DNA of 64,000 nt from Salipiger sp. H15 (GTDB taxonomy: Bacteria; Pseudomonadota; Alphaproteobacteria; Rhodobacterales; Rhodobacteraceae), in the NCBI RefSeq assembly GCF_040409955.1, contig NZ_CP123385.1, positions 602,501 through 666,500 of the forward strand. The letters are read 5' to 3'. Numbering within the stretch: position 1 is the first letter of the stretch; each line of letters begins with the position of its first letter. A program made the position numbers and the translations under genes. The notes beneath the pieces were generated by a model. The model was given only the letters and a program-made list of their open reading frames with translations. It was not told where the DNA came from and made no database searches. Of this stretch, positions 55,341 through 63,807 are shown one piece after another.

Positions 55341-55816
55341 TGCTGACGCTGATCGTCGCCCGCGCCCGCAACGGCGCCATCGGCCGGGACAATGACATCC
55401 CCTGGTTCAAGCCCGAGGACCTGAAGATGTTCCAGCGCGAGACCTCGGGCGGCGCGCTCATCATGGGCCGCCGCACCTGGGAGAGCCTCCCGGTCAAGCC
55501 GCTGAAGAACCGCCTCAACATCGTCGTCTCGCGCGATGCCTCGCTGGCCGAGCACGTCTGCGCCTCGCTCGACGAGGCGCTGGCGCTGGCCCGGGCCGAG
55601 GGCTGTTTCCGCGTCTACGGCATGGGCGGCACGTCGGTCTACGAAGGGCTGCTGCCCCGCGCCGACCGACTGCTGGTCACCGAGGTCGACCTCGAGGTCG
55701 AAGGTGCCGACGCCTTCTTCCCGGACTTCGACGAGGCGGACTGGCGGGAACTGGGCCGGAAGGAGCTGGGCGGCGACGGACCGGACTGCGTGGTGCGGGA
55801 GCTACATCGAAAGTAA
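55340..55816 (+). CDS. folA: Dihydrofolate reductase
   Basis: The 158-residue enzyme has the DHFR motifs [40 protein letters not shown] and RVYGMGGTSVYEGLL. It reduces dihydrofolate with NADPH. Its ATG overlaps the last base of the thyA stop (TGATG), so the pair is translationally coupled. Base composition drops sharply just after its stop. Confidence 0.96.
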   Translation: MLTLIVARARNGAIGRDNDIPWFKPEDLKMFQRETSGGALIMGRRTWESLPVKPLKNRLNIVVSRDASLAEHVCASLDEALALARAEGCFRVYGMGGTSVYEGLLPRADRLLVTEVDLEVEGADAFFPDFDEADWRELGRKELGGDGPDCVVRELHRK

Positions 55817-55850
55817 AAGTGCAACTACGCTTAATCACTCGCTTGAGCAG

Positions 55851-56540
55851 ATGATTTGGCATGTGACCATTGAAAGAGGTAACAGCCACAATTTGGGAAG
55901 CGGTGCTTTGGTTAAGAAACACCTGATGATAGCTATTGATTGGTACGGTCCCTACAGCTTGAGCGAGGCGTATGAGGCCGCGCGCACAAGTTTCGAGCCC
56001 GCTCTCTATCTATGCATAGGAAAGCGAAAATACCAACGGAAGAAGGCGCTTCAGTACGTAGGTATCGGAAAAAACGTCAGCACTAGGATCAAGGAAAACC
56101 ACCACAAGCTCAAACATGTCTCACGCGAGAGAGAAATTTGGCTCGGCGAGATCGGCACTGCAGAGCCCTCGGGGAAAAAGATGAAAGCCACTCCGGCGAC
56201 GCTCGACTATGCAGAATGGGCATATGCGCGCTTTTTCGACCTGCCGCTAAATGAGAAAAAGACAACCGGCCTCCCGGATCGCAGCTTCTCCGTACTTAAC
56301 CGCTGGTGGATGACTGATTTTGAGACCGCGCGAAAACGCAGACCGCATGGCGATTGGCCCGACTTGATTGACTATCCAGATTACGATCTTCCCGCTCGAA
56401 AGGTCTGGTTCGGACGGCAACAACAAGAGCTCATTCACGCCCCAGATTACCAAAGACCTGGGAATCCTCCTCTGAGAGGCTTGAATGCACCTGCAGTTGA
56501 AGACCTGAGCACCGAAGACAAGGTCCTGACTTTCAGGTGA
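55851..56540 (+). CDS. GIY-YIG-like domain protein in an AT-richer segment
   Basis: The 229-residue product (204 if started at the ATG at 55926) has a segment resembling a GIY-YIG nuclease core: ALYLCIGKRKYQRKKALQYVGIGKNVSTRIKENHHKL (about 69-105), with the two YxG-like strands and the following Arg-Ile. The rest has aromatic and basic residues without a known domain. From about 55817 to 56630 the sequence is clearly AT-richer and uses codons unlike its neighbours, so it was probably gained by transfer. The call is tentative; the 3-prime flank to 56623 shows nothing else. Confidence 0.55.
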   Translation: MIWHVTIERGNSHNLGSGALVKKHLMIAIDWYGPYSLSEAYEAARTSFEPALYLCIGKRKYQRKKALQYVGIGKNVSTRIKENHHKLKHVSREREIWLGEIGTAEPSGKKMKATPATLDYAEWAYARFFDLPLNEKKTTGLPDRSFSVLNRWWMTDFETARKRRPHGDWPDLIDYPDYDLPARKVWFGRQQQELIHAPDYQRPGNPPLRGLNAPAVEDLSTEDKVLTFR

Positions 56541-56623
56541 CCGATAAATGGTCGCACTGGGTGCCAATGTAAGGATTATCTATCAAGTTCGCTTGTTGGA
56601 TAAATTCTACGCGGCGAATTCCC

Positions 56624-57070
56624 TCAATACTTCACATGCCGCGACGGATCGGGGGCGACCTCGGTCCGGACGATGTCGTTGCGCATATCCCCCCATTTCG
56701 TCCGCTCGCGCCGCGCCTCCTCCTCGACCTGCTCGGGGCGCAGGATGAAATCCGTGGTGTCCGGCCCGTCGATCAGCTTCGCCAGACGGTAGTGCATGAA
56801 GGCGCGCAGCACGCGGTTGATGCGCGCCTGGTAGCCCGGGCCCAGCGCCCGGAAGAACTTCACCACGTCGGCGTCGAGCGCGATGGTGCAGCGCGTCCGC
56901 TTCGCGTCGCGCCGGTCCCTGTCGCGGCAGATCTCGTGCCACTCCGAGGGGCAGCCCCGGCGGTCCCACATCCGGTCGATGAGGTCGCGCTCCACCATCT
57001 CCATCGCGTCCACCGCGTACTGGAAGTTGAGCCGTTCGGTCTTGGTCATCTCGGTCAGCTTGCGGCGCAT
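56624..57070 (-). CDS. BrnA-like antitoxin-family protein
   Basis: From the ATG at 57070 the protein has 148 residues. Residues about 62-98 (RCTIALDADVVKFFRALGPGYQARINRVLRAFM) match the ribbon-helix-helix of BrnA antitoxins, which repress their own BrnT-BrnA operon. An N-terminal helical region of about 60 residues is longer than in typical BrnA. No BrnT toxin gene is beside it, so it may be a solitary DNA-binding relative. Confidence 0.75.
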   Translation of the reverse strand: MRRKLTEMTKTERLNFQYAVDAMEMVERDLIDRMWDRRGCPSEWHEICRDRDRRDAKRTRCTIALDADVVKFFRALGPGYQARINRVLRAFMHYRLAKLIDGPDTTDFILRPEQVEEEARRERTKWGDMRNDIVRTEVAPDPSRHVKY

Positions 57071-57508
57071 GGGCGGTCTCCGGTCCGGCGTTTCGCTGCC
57101 CCGAGCCTCCCGCAACAGGGTTAACGGACCCGCTGCGCCCCGTCCGCCGCCCGTGCATCGACGGTGCATGAGTCGTGCCCCATGCCCGCCCGGGCCCCGG
57201 ACAGGGCGGCGCGGAGGGTCACGCGGGCGTGCGATTCCGGCAAAGTTACGTTGCGTCACGTGCTCCAAAAAGGTTCCAAACCCCTGCAATCATGAGCCAG
57301 TTCTTGCCAGTCTCCGCACACGCTCCGGCTGCAATTGGCCGATGCCCGTCCGGAGGGCCGATTTTCGTGGTGGTTCCGCCACAGCACGTTCATGTGACCA
57401 ACATGTGTGGATCGTTCCGAGTGAATGTTTGGTTGTATCCTCAGTCACACGCTCCGATGTGAGCATGGACAACACATGATGAAACATGAAGAATATGGAG
57501 CAGACCCG
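57071..57508. other. Gene-free interval before the beta-barrel gene
   Basis: About 440 bp separates the BrnA-like gene from the outer-membrane protein. I find no protein-coding frame worth calling. It holds a TCACA-N8-TGTGA inverted repeat (57445-57462), and the last 120 bp is AT-richer, consistent with a promoter and leader for the beta-barrel gene. Confidence 0.5.
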
Positions 57509-58114
57509 ATGAAAATCGCACGTATCGCCCTCCCGGCCCTTCTTGCTGGTTCCGTGGCCCTTCCGGCCTTCGCCGGCAGCCTCGAGCCCGCGCCGGTCGA
57601 GCCCGTAATCACCCCGGTTCCCGTCCCCGTCGCAGTCGGCCGTGACTGGACCGGCTTCTCCGGCGGCATCCAGCTCGGCTACGGTGCCTTCGACACCGAC
57701 GGCACCCCGGATGACTACGACGAGGCGATGACCTACGGCCTGAAATCGTACTACGACTACGACTTCGGCAACTGGGTCCTCGGCGGTGGCGTCCAGTACG
57801 ACTGGACCGATGCCGACCTCGGCGCAGCCGGCGACCTTGACGGCATCCTGCGCGTCGGCGCACGTGCCGGCTACGACATGGGCAACACCATGGTCTACGG
57901 CACGGGCGGCTACGCCAAGGCCTACACCAGCGGCGGTGACATCGACGCGGGCGACTCCGACGGTTACTTCGCAGGTATCGGCACCGAGACCTTCCTGACC
58001 GACAACTGGACCGTCGGCACCGAGCTCACCTACAACGAGTTCACCGACTTCGACGCGAACGACATGGAACTGAAGAACACCCAGTTCAACGTGTCGCTGA
58101 ACTACCGCTTCTGA
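57509..58114 (+). CDS. Outer-membrane beta-barrel protein, porin-family type
   Basis: From the ATG at 57509 the protein has 201 residues: a signal peptide (cleavage near AFA-G at about 22), a proline/valine-rich linker (PAPVEPVITPVPVPVAVG) and an eight-stranded-like barrel with alternating aromatic residues, ending in NVSLNYRF with a C-terminal phenylalanine for BAM recognition. It resembles small OmpA/Omp25-like barrels of alphaproteobacteria. A GGAG site and an AT-rich leader suggest strong expression. A good terminator follows. Confidence 0.88.
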   Translation: MKIARIALPALLAGSVALPAFAGSLEPAPVEPVITPVPVPVAVGRDWTGFSGGIQLGYGAFDTDGTPDDYDEAMTYGLKSYYDYDFGNWVLGGGVQYDWTDADLGAAGDLDGILRVGARAGYDMGNTMVYGTGGYAKAYTSGGDIDAGDSDGYFAGIGTETFLTDNWTVGTELTYNEFTDFDANDMELKNTQFNVSLNYRF

Positions 58115-58148
58115 TCCACGCGGTTGCAGGGCCCCGGCCCTGCGGCGG

Positions 58149-58180
58149 ATGCCCGGCCTCCCCAGGAGGCCGGGCATTTC
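58149..58180 (+). terminator. Terminator after the beta-barrel gene
   Basis: ATGCCCGGCCTCC pairs exactly with GGAGGCCGGGCAT around a 3-nt loop, then TTCC. The T-run is short, but the stem is 13 bp and lies 35 bp after the stop. Confidence 0.78.
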
Positions 58181-58257
58181 CGTTTCCCGGAGAGGATTTT
58201 TTCGCGGCCGCGCCGCCGCGTTAGGGATTTCGTCATGCGGGCGTTACACTCTCGTGC

Positions 58258-58587
58258 ATGTGGCGCAGTTTTCCGATTCCCCTTTCCGCGCTCTTCGCGG
58301 GTCTTCTGACGGCATTTGCCGGCGGCCTCGCCGCGCTGCCTGCAGGGGCGGTCTCGCCCATCGCCGAGGTGGTCTGCGAGCCCTCGCCGCGCATGACCCA
58401 GCGGCTGAAACGCCAGCAGGGCGCGACGCTTGCCTCGACCGGCCTGCGCGGCCCCGAGGAGGTGATCGAGCTCTGGCTCGACCCCCGCGACAACTGGACG
58501 ATGGTCATCGCCTACGCCTCGGGGACCTCCTGCATCGTCGCCATGGGCGCCCACTGGTCGCGCATGCAACCACAAGATCCGGCCTGA
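58258..58587 (+). CDS. Hypothetical exported small protein
   Basis: The 109-residue product has a signal peptide (MWRSFPIPLSALFAGLLTAF, cleavage near AGA-V at 31) and a mature part with two cysteines (VVCEPS and TSCIVA) that may pair. The WTMVIAYASGTSCIVAMGAHW segment is typical of a recurrent but unnamed Rhodobacteraceae protein group. It may be periplasmic; no function can be given. It precedes parE by 102 bp. Confidence 0.68.
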   Translation: MWRSFPIPLSALFAGLLTAFAGGLAALPAGAVSPIAEVVCEPSPRMTQRLKRQQGATLASTGLRGPEEVIELWLDPRDNWTMVIAYASGTSCIVAMGAHWSRMQPQDPA

Positions 58588-58689
58588 TCGGCAGCGTCAT
58601 CCCCATGATGATGGGGTGCGGGGCTTTTCCCGCAGGCTTCGCTCTGCCATACTCGGGTGCAATCAGAATCCGGGAACGAGCAGCACCAC

Positions 58690-60648
58690 ATGGCCGACGA
58701 TCTCCTCGCCGCTACCGAAGCCGCCACTTACGACGCCTCCTCGATCGAGGTCCTCGAAGGGCTCGAGCCGGTGCGCAAGCGCCCCGGCATGTACATCGGC
58801 GGGACCGACGAGCGGGCGCTTCACCACATGGTGGCGGAGATCCTCGACAACTCGATGGACGAGGCGGTGGCCGGCCATGCCAACCGCATCGAGGTCGAGC
58901 TGCACGCCGACTACTCGGTCACCATCCGCGACAACGGCCGCGGCATCCCGATCGACCCGCACCCCAAGTTCCCCGGCAAGTCGGCGCTCGAGGTGATCCT
59001 CTGCACGCTGCACGCGGGCGGCAAGTTCTCGGGCGACGCCTACGAGACCTCGGGCGGCCTGCACGGCGTGGGCGCCTCGGTGGTCAACGCGCTGTCGGAC
59101 CTGATGGTCGTGCAGGTGGCGCGCAACAAGGAGCTCTTCGAGCAGCGCTTCTCGCGCGGCATCCCGCAGGGCCCGGTCGAGAAGGTCGGCGCGGCGCCGA
59201 CCCGCCGCGGCACCAGCACCACCTTCCACGCCGACGAGCTGATCTTCGGCCACCACCGCTTCAAGCCCTCGCGCATGCTGAAGATGGTGCGCTCCAAGGC
59301 CTATCTCTTCTCCGGCGTCGAGATCCGCTGGAAATCCGCCATCCCCGACGGCGACACGCCGATGGAGGCGACCTTCCACTTCCCCGGCGGCCTCGCCGAC
59401 TACCTGACCGAGAGCCTCGGCAAGGCCAGCACCTATGCCGACAAGCCCTTCTCGGGCACCGTCGAGTTCCGCGAGAAGTTCAACGCGCCGGGCAAGGTGG
59501 AATGGGCGATCAACTGGACCCCGTCGCGCGACGGCTTCATCCAGTCCTACTGCAACACGGTCCCCACCCCCGAGGGCGGCACCCACGAGGCGGGCTTCTG
59601 GTCGGCGATCCTCAAGGGCATCCGCGCCTATGGCGAGCTGGTGAACAACAAGAAGTCCGCGCAGATCACCCGCGACGACCTGCTGACCGGCGGCTGCGCG
59701 CTGGTCTCCTGCTTCATCCGCGAGCCGGAATTCGTCGGCCAGACCAAGGACCGCCTCGCCACCACCGAGGCGCAGCGCCTGGTCGAGGGCGCGGTGCGCG
59801 ACCACTTCGACAACTGGCTGGCCTCCGACACCAAGTCGGCGGGCGCGATCCTCGACTTCCTCGTGCTGCGCGCCGAGGAGCGGCTGCGCCGCCGCCAGGA
59901 AAAGGAAACCGCGCGCAAGTCGGCCACCAAGAAGCTGCGCCTTCCCGGCAAGCTGACCGACTGCACCGCCAAGAGCCGCGAGGGCACCGAGCTCTTCATC
60001 GTCGAGGGTGACTCGGCCGGCGGCTCGGCCAAGGGCGCGCGCTTCCGCGAGACCCAGGCGTTGCTGCCGCTGAAGGGCAAGATCCTCAACGTTCTCGGCG
60101 CGGCCTCGAACAAGCTCGGTTCGAACACCGAGATCCGCGACCTCTGCGAGGCGCTCGGCGTCGGGCTCGGCACCAAGTTCAACATCGACGACCTGCGCTA
60201 CGAGAAGGTCATCATCATGACCGACGCGGACGTCGACGGCGCGCATATCGCCTCGCTCCTGATGACCTTCTTCTTCACCCAGATGCGGCCGCTGATCGAC
60301 CACGGCCACCTCTACCTCGCCTGCCCGCCGCTCTACCGGCTGACGCAGGGCGCGCGGCGCATCTACGTCGCCGACGACGCCGAGAAGGAGGTGATGCTGG
60401 CCAAGGGTCTCGGCGGCAAGGGCAAGATCGACGTGCAGCGCTTCAAGGGTCTCGGCGAGATGGACGCCAAGGACCTGAAGGAGACGACGATGGATCCCGC
60501 GACGCGCAAGCTGATCCGCGTCACCATCGACGAGGACGAACCGGGCGAGACCGGCGATCTCGTCGAGCGGCTGATGGGCAAGAAGCCCGAGCTGCGCTTC
60601 CAGTACATCCAGGAAAACGCCCGTTTCGTCGAAGAACTGGACGTCTGA
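58690..60648 (+). CDS. parE: DNA topoisomerase IV subunit B
   Basis: From the ATG at 58690 the protein has 652 residues. The GHKL ATPase has E50 and N54 in AEILDNSMDEA, then DNGRGIPID and GGLHGVGASVVNALS. The TOPRIM domain has E439 in VEGDSAGGSAKGARFRETQALLPL and D512-x-D514-x-D516 in MTDADVDGAH. The length and lack of a GyrB-type insert favour ParE. With ParC it decatenates daughter chromosomes. The eleven-residue upstream extension lacks a ribosome site. Confidence 0.95.
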   Translation: MADDLLAATEAATYDASSIEVLEGLEPVRKRPGMYIGGTDERALHHMVAEILDNSMDEAVAGHANRIEVELHADYSVTIRDNGRGIPIDPHPKFPGKSALEVILCTLHAGGKFSGDAYETSGGLHGVGASVVNALSDLMVVQVARNKELFEQRFSRGIPQGPVEKVGAAPTRRGTSTTFHADELIFGHHRFKPSRMLKMVRSKAYLFSGVEIRWKSAIPDGDTPMEATFHFPGGLADYLTESLGKASTYADKPFSGTVEFREKFNAPGKVEWAINWTPSRDGFIQSYCNTVPTPEGGTHEAGFWSAILKGIRAYGELVNNKKSAQITRDDLLTGGCALVSCFIREPEFVGQTKDRLATTEAQRLVEGAVRDHFDNWLASDTKSAGAILDFLVLRAEERLRRRQEKETARKSATKKLRLPGKLTDCTAKSREGTELFIVEGDSAGGSAKGARFRETQALLPLKGKILNVLGAASNKLGSNTEIRDLCEALGVGLGTKFNIDDLRYEKVIIMTDADVDGAHIASLLMTFFFTQMRPLIDHGHLYLACPPLYRLTQGARRIYVADDAEKEVMLAKGLGGKGKIDVQRFKGLGEMDAKDLKETTMDPATRKLIRVTIDEDEPGETGDLVERLMGKKPELRFQYIQENARFVEELDV

Positions 60649-60761
60649 CTCCACGGCCGGGCGCGGGCGGCGGAAAACATGCACCAAAGGTGGTTGTTTT
60701 CCGCTCCCGTTTGCCACACCCTATGCGTGTTCCATTCACGACAGCCGAACACCATAGCCCC

Positions 60762-60989
60762 ATGCCCATGACCAAGACGACGCTCCTGCGCCTCCAGATC
60801 ACCAGCTTCGTGCTGGTGCACATCCCGCTTGTTGCCCTGGTGCTCTACGCACTGACGAACGGCGTCACGGGCAGGCTCGACCTGCTGCTGGTCGCCCTCC
60901 TCGCCACCGTGGTGGCGGCGATCGCGATCTGGATGACCCTTGGCCGCGCGCTCGGCGGCGGCAGCCTCGCCGCTCAGAAGAGCGCGTAG
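60762..60989 (+). CDS. Small two-helix membrane protein
   Basis: From the ATG at 60762 the product has 75 residues: a short basic head and two hydrophobic helices (about residues 12-32 and 42-62) followed by a Gly-rich end. The sequence looks like an isolated membrane module of a sensor protein, without a signalling domain. It overlaps the convergent anti-sigma-like gene by 16 bp. Another ATG at 60768 is possible. Function unknown. Confidence 0.58.
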   Translation: MPMTKTTLLRLQITSFVLVHIPLVALVLYALTNGVTGRLDLLLVALLATVVAAIAIWMTLGRALGGGSLAAQKSA

Positions 60990-61324
60990 AGCAGCAGCGC
61001 GATCACGCCGAGCTTCACCGCCAGCACCAGCACCAGCCAGCCGCGGTTCTCCGGGGCAAGCAATTCCTGCCAGAAGCTCCGCCCCTCGGCCTCGCCGAAG
61101 AGCCGCGCCTGCAGCGCGTCGAACACCCGCGGCGGCGGGGCGACATCCTCGACCGGCCCCATGAAGCCGATGAGCCGGCTCTGCCAGAAATCGAGCTCGC
61201 CGGCGAGTTCCGGGTCGCGGGCAAGCGCGCGCATCCCCTCGGCCTCTTCCCGGGCAGGCAGAAGCCCCAGCGCCAGCTCGGCGGCGAGGAGCGATTTCTC
61301 CGGGCTGTCCAGTTGACTGCTCAC
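60974..61324 (-). CDS. Anti-sigma-factor-like membrane protein (orphan)
   Basis: From the GTG at 61324 the product has 116 residues. Its cytosolic N-terminal part (LLAAELALGLLPAREEAEGMRALARDPELAGELDFWQSRL) resembles the sigma-binding region of RskA-type anti-sigma factors, and a single C-terminal helix (WLVLVLAVKLGVIALLLYALF) anchors it, with almost no periplasmic domain. No ECF sigma gene is next to it and the sensor domain is missing, so it may be a truncated or repurposed form. Confidence 0.66.
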   Translation of the reverse strand: MSSQLDSPEKSLLAAELALGLLPAREEAEGMRALARDPELAGELDFWQSRLIGFMGPVEDVAPPPRVFDALQARLFGEAEGRSFWQELLAPENRGWLVLVLAVKLGVIALLLYALF

Positions 61325-61501
61325 GCGGTGATCCTCCGGTGCGGCGGCGGCCCCTGTCGGGCGGCGGTGCCGGCACCACGCCCCCAAACTGCCGCATCCT
61401 GCGCCGCGGCGCAATCTTGCCGTGTCTTACGCGGCTGTGACTTTCTTTTGGTCCCGCCCGGTGGCAGGCTGTGTAAGTGCCTGCAACGCAAGGAGCCGCA
61501 G

Positions 61502-62206
61502 ATGCGTTCCCTGGTCCCGAGCCTCGCCCTTGCCTGTCTTGCCTGCCCCGCCCTCGCCCAGGATACCGACCTCGAACTCGTGCTGCTGGCCGATGCCTCT
61601 GGCTCGATCACCCCGGGCGAGCTGCAGTTCCAGCGCGAGGGCTACGCGCAGGCCATCACCGATCCCGAGGTGCTGCGCGTCATCGCCGGCACCGCCTATG
61701 GCCATATCGCGGTCACCTACGTGGAATGGGCCGCCAACCAGGCGCAGGTGGTGGACTGGACGCTGATCGACGGGCCGGGCCCCGCCCGGGACTTCGCCGC
61801 CGCCCTGCTCGACGAGCCGCGCCAGGCCTACGGGCGCAACGCCATCGGATCGGCCCTGCTCGAGGGGCTGCGGCTGATGGAGGAGAACGAGATCAAGGGC
61901 TGGCGGCGGGTGATCGACTTCTCGGGCGACAGCGCCAACAGCTGGTCCGGTCCCACCATCGAGGAGGCCCGCGCGCAGGTCCTGGCCGCCGGGGTCACCA
62001 TCAACGCCCTGCCGATCCTGCGCGCCGAGGATCCCGGGCGGGCACAGGACAATCTCGAGACGCTCTACCGCGAGCTCATCATCGGCGGCGTCGGGGCCTT
62101 CGTCGTCACCGCCGACACCCGCGCAAGCTTTGCCGAGGCGGTGAAGAAGAAGCTGATCCTGGAAATTTCGTCCCTGCCCGCCAGCACCTACGCGGCCGCG
62201 AATTAA
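61502..62206 (+). CDS. DUF1194 (VWA-like) exported protein, second copy
   Basis: From the ATG at 61502 behind AAGGAG, the product has 234 residues with a signal peptide (cleavage near ALA-Q at about 19). A VWA-like domain follows: LELVLLADASGSITPGEL (DxSGS-type metal site), YGHIAVTYVEWAANQAQ and RRVIDFSGDSANSWSGPT. It is the same family as the gene at 50548 and seems the better conserved copy. The role of DUF1194 proteins is unknown; VWA folds usually bind proteins through a metal. Confidence 0.84.
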   Translation: MRSLVPSLALACLACPALAQDTDLELVLLADASGSITPGELQFQREGYAQAITDPEVLRVIAGTAYGHIAVTYVEWAANQAQVVDWTLIDGPGPARDFAAALLDEPRQAYGRNAIGSALLEGLRLMEENEIKGWRRVIDFSGDSANSWSGPTIEEARAQVLAAGVTINALPILRAEDPGRAQDNLETLYRELIIGGVGAFVVTADTRASFAEAVKKKLILEISSLPASTYAAAN

Positions 62207-62247
62207 CACCCTTGTATTGTCTTGGAAAAGTCACTCACTCTGGTCCC

Positions 62248-62934
62248 ATGCGTGTTCTTCTGTACCTCGTGCTGCTTGCCGGCCTCACCGCCTGCGGCCG
62301 CCCCCTCACCCCGAATGAATCCGCCTTTCTCGACGCGATGCAGGGGTCCCAGCTCGACCAGCGCCCGGTGCGGTTCCACGACGGGCTGGCCTCGCGCGCG
62401 GTGACCTTCGAGCGGCCGATCCGCCCGCGCCTGGCCTGCACGGAACGCATCTGGCCCCCCTCGCAGGGCGAGACGGTGACGGTGTCTCCGGCGGCGCTGA
62501 CGCTGTTCAACCACACGTTCTACCGCGACGATTCCTACATGGACGACTACCTGCCGAGCTTCCCCGAGAAGGTGAACCTCTACGCCGCGATGCTCTTCGC
62601 GCACGAGATGACCCATGTCTGGCAATGGCAGAACCGCAAGCGCACCGGCTACACGCCGCTGAAGGCCGCGACCGAGCACCAGACGCTAGCCGACCCCTAC
62701 CTGATCGACCCCGACAGCACCGCCCGCTTCCTCGACCACGGCTACGAGCAGCAGGGCGCGATCGTCGAGGAGTACGTCTGCTGCCAGCTGCTCGACCCTG
62801 AGGCCCCGCGCATCTCGCGGCTGCGGGCGATGATCTCCGAGGCGATGCCGATCGGCGGGCTCGATGCCGCGCTCGCGGGGGCGGACGTGGTGATCCCGTG
62901 GAAGGGTGCCGAGGTGAAGAACATCTGCCACTGA
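62248..62934 (+). CDS. Lipoprotein with HExxH motif
   Basis: From the ATG at 62248 the product has 228 residues with a lipoprotein signal (LAGLTACG, lipobox Cys at 16). The mature part has FAHEMTHVWQWQNRK, an HExxH zinc-peptidase-like motif at about 118-122, and a later pair of cysteines (YVCCQLLD). Active zinc proteases need a third ligand, which I cannot place. It sits 41 bp after the DUF1194 gene and may be cotranscribed with it. Confidence 0.68.
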   Translation: MRVLLYLVLLAGLTACGRPLTPNESAFLDAMQGSQLDQRPVRFHDGLASRAVTFERPIRPRLACTERIWPPSQGETVTVSPAALTLFNHTFYRDDSYMDDYLPSFPEKVNLYAAMLFAHEMTHVWQWQNRKRTGYTPLKAATEHQTLADPYLIDPDSTARFLDHGYEQQGAIVEEYVCCQLLDPEAPRISRLRAMISEAMPIGGLDAALAGADVVIPWKGAEVKNICH

Positions 62935-62945
62935 GCCGGGCATGA

Positions 62946-62975
62946 CAAAAAAGGCGGGGCCGAATGGCCCCGCCT
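62946..62975 (-). terminator. Terminator of the csbD gene
   Basis: On the minus strand GGCGGGGCC pairs with GGCCCCGCC around a 4-nt loop and is followed by TTTTTT. The stem lies between the csbD stop at 63014 and the convergent lipoprotein stop at 62934; the T-run is only on the csbD side. Confidence 0.88.
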
Positions 62976-63013
62976 GCATCGTCTTCGTCACTTCAAGAGC
63001 CTGCGGGCCGCGA

Positions 63014-63211
63014 TCAGAGACCGCGCTGCCAGGTGTCGACCTGCTTCTCGGCCTCTTCCTTGGCGACGCCGTACTTCTTCTGGATCAGGCCGGCGAGCTG
63101 CTCGCGGTTGCCCTTGGCTTCCTGCACCTCGTCATCGGTGAGGTCGCCCCATTGCTCGCGCACCTTGCCCTTGAATTGCTTCCAATTGCCTTCGATCTGG
63201 TCCCAGTTCAT
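63014..63211 (-). CDS. CsbD-family stress protein
   Basis: The 65-residue protein is an evident CsbD family member: MNWDQIEGNWKQFKGKVREQWGDLTDDEV at the start and GNREQLAGLIQKKYGVAKEEAEKQVDTW later. Such small hydrophilic helical proteins are induced in general stress responses; their mode of action is unknown. The ATG at 63211 follows a GGAGG site. The longer frame upstream is a shadow of the cytochrome gene. Confidence 0.93.
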   Translation of the reverse strand: MNWDQIEGNWKQFKGKVREQWGDLTDDEVQEAKGNREQLAGLIQKKYGVAKEEAEKQVDTWQRGL

Positions 63212-63333
63212 GACCGGTCCTCCTCGTTTGAGTTGTACCATCAGAACCCTCGGGGGCGGCAGCGGTTCCGCCCGCCGGACCCGCACGGCGCCCGACAAAG
63301 GGGAAACACCCGGGCAAGGCGCCTTTCCGCCGG

Positions 63334-63735
63334 TCACTCGGCGCGTTGCAGCGCCTGCAGGTAGGCCACGAGGTCGGCCACCGGCTGAACGGTCGGAACC
63401 TCGCCGGAGAGCACCGCGTTTGCGTCGAAGCCGAAATAATCGCCGTAGACCGGCATCGGAGAGCCGTGGCTCACCAGCGGGTCGCGCCCGTCGATGCGCT
63501 TGACCACGCGCTCGAGGGGGAAGCTGCCGCCATTGGCGGCGCTGAGCTCGGTCAGGTTCACCGGCTTGATCATCAGCACGCCCGCCATCGGCCCGTCGCC
63601 GCGCCCGTCGAGGCCGTGGCAGGTGGCGCAGCGCTCGACATAGAGCGCCTCGCCGCGGTCGGCATCCTGCGCGAGCGCGGTGCCGAGGTGGAGCGCGACG
63701 GTCAGGAAGGCCCCGAGGAAAAGGACGGATTGCAT
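63334..63735 (-). CDS. Periplasmic monohaem cytochrome c
   Basis: The 133-residue protein has a signal peptide (cleavage after LAQ, about 23) and a class I haem site C36-A-T-C39-H40, with M94 (GSPMPVYGDYF) as the probable axial ligand. The order and length are those of a single-domain cytochrome c used as an electron carrier. It is not next to a recognisable oxidoreductase, so its partners are unknown. Confidence 0.9.
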   Translation of the reverse strand: MQSVLFLGAFLTVALHLGTALAQDADRGEALYVERCATCHGLDGRGDGPMAGVLMIKPVNLTELSAANGGSFPLERVVKRIDGRDPLVSHGSPMPVYGDYFGFDANAVLSGEVPTVQPVADLVAYLQALQRAE

Positions 63736-63807
63736 GGTGAGGGCTCCTTTCGCCCCCGACCATGCGGGCGATCCGCCGACCCCGCCTTGATCCGCATCAA
63801 CCGCCCG

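Noticed and set aside
57445..57462. TCACA-N8-TGTGA repeat as a CRP/FNR site
   Set aside because: The arms face the opposite way from a CRP site (TGTGA-N6-TCACA) and the spacing differs. I keep it only as an unexplained repeat.
58663..60717. A 684-residue minus-strand frame
   Set aside because: It is fully antisense to parE, a well-conserved gene.
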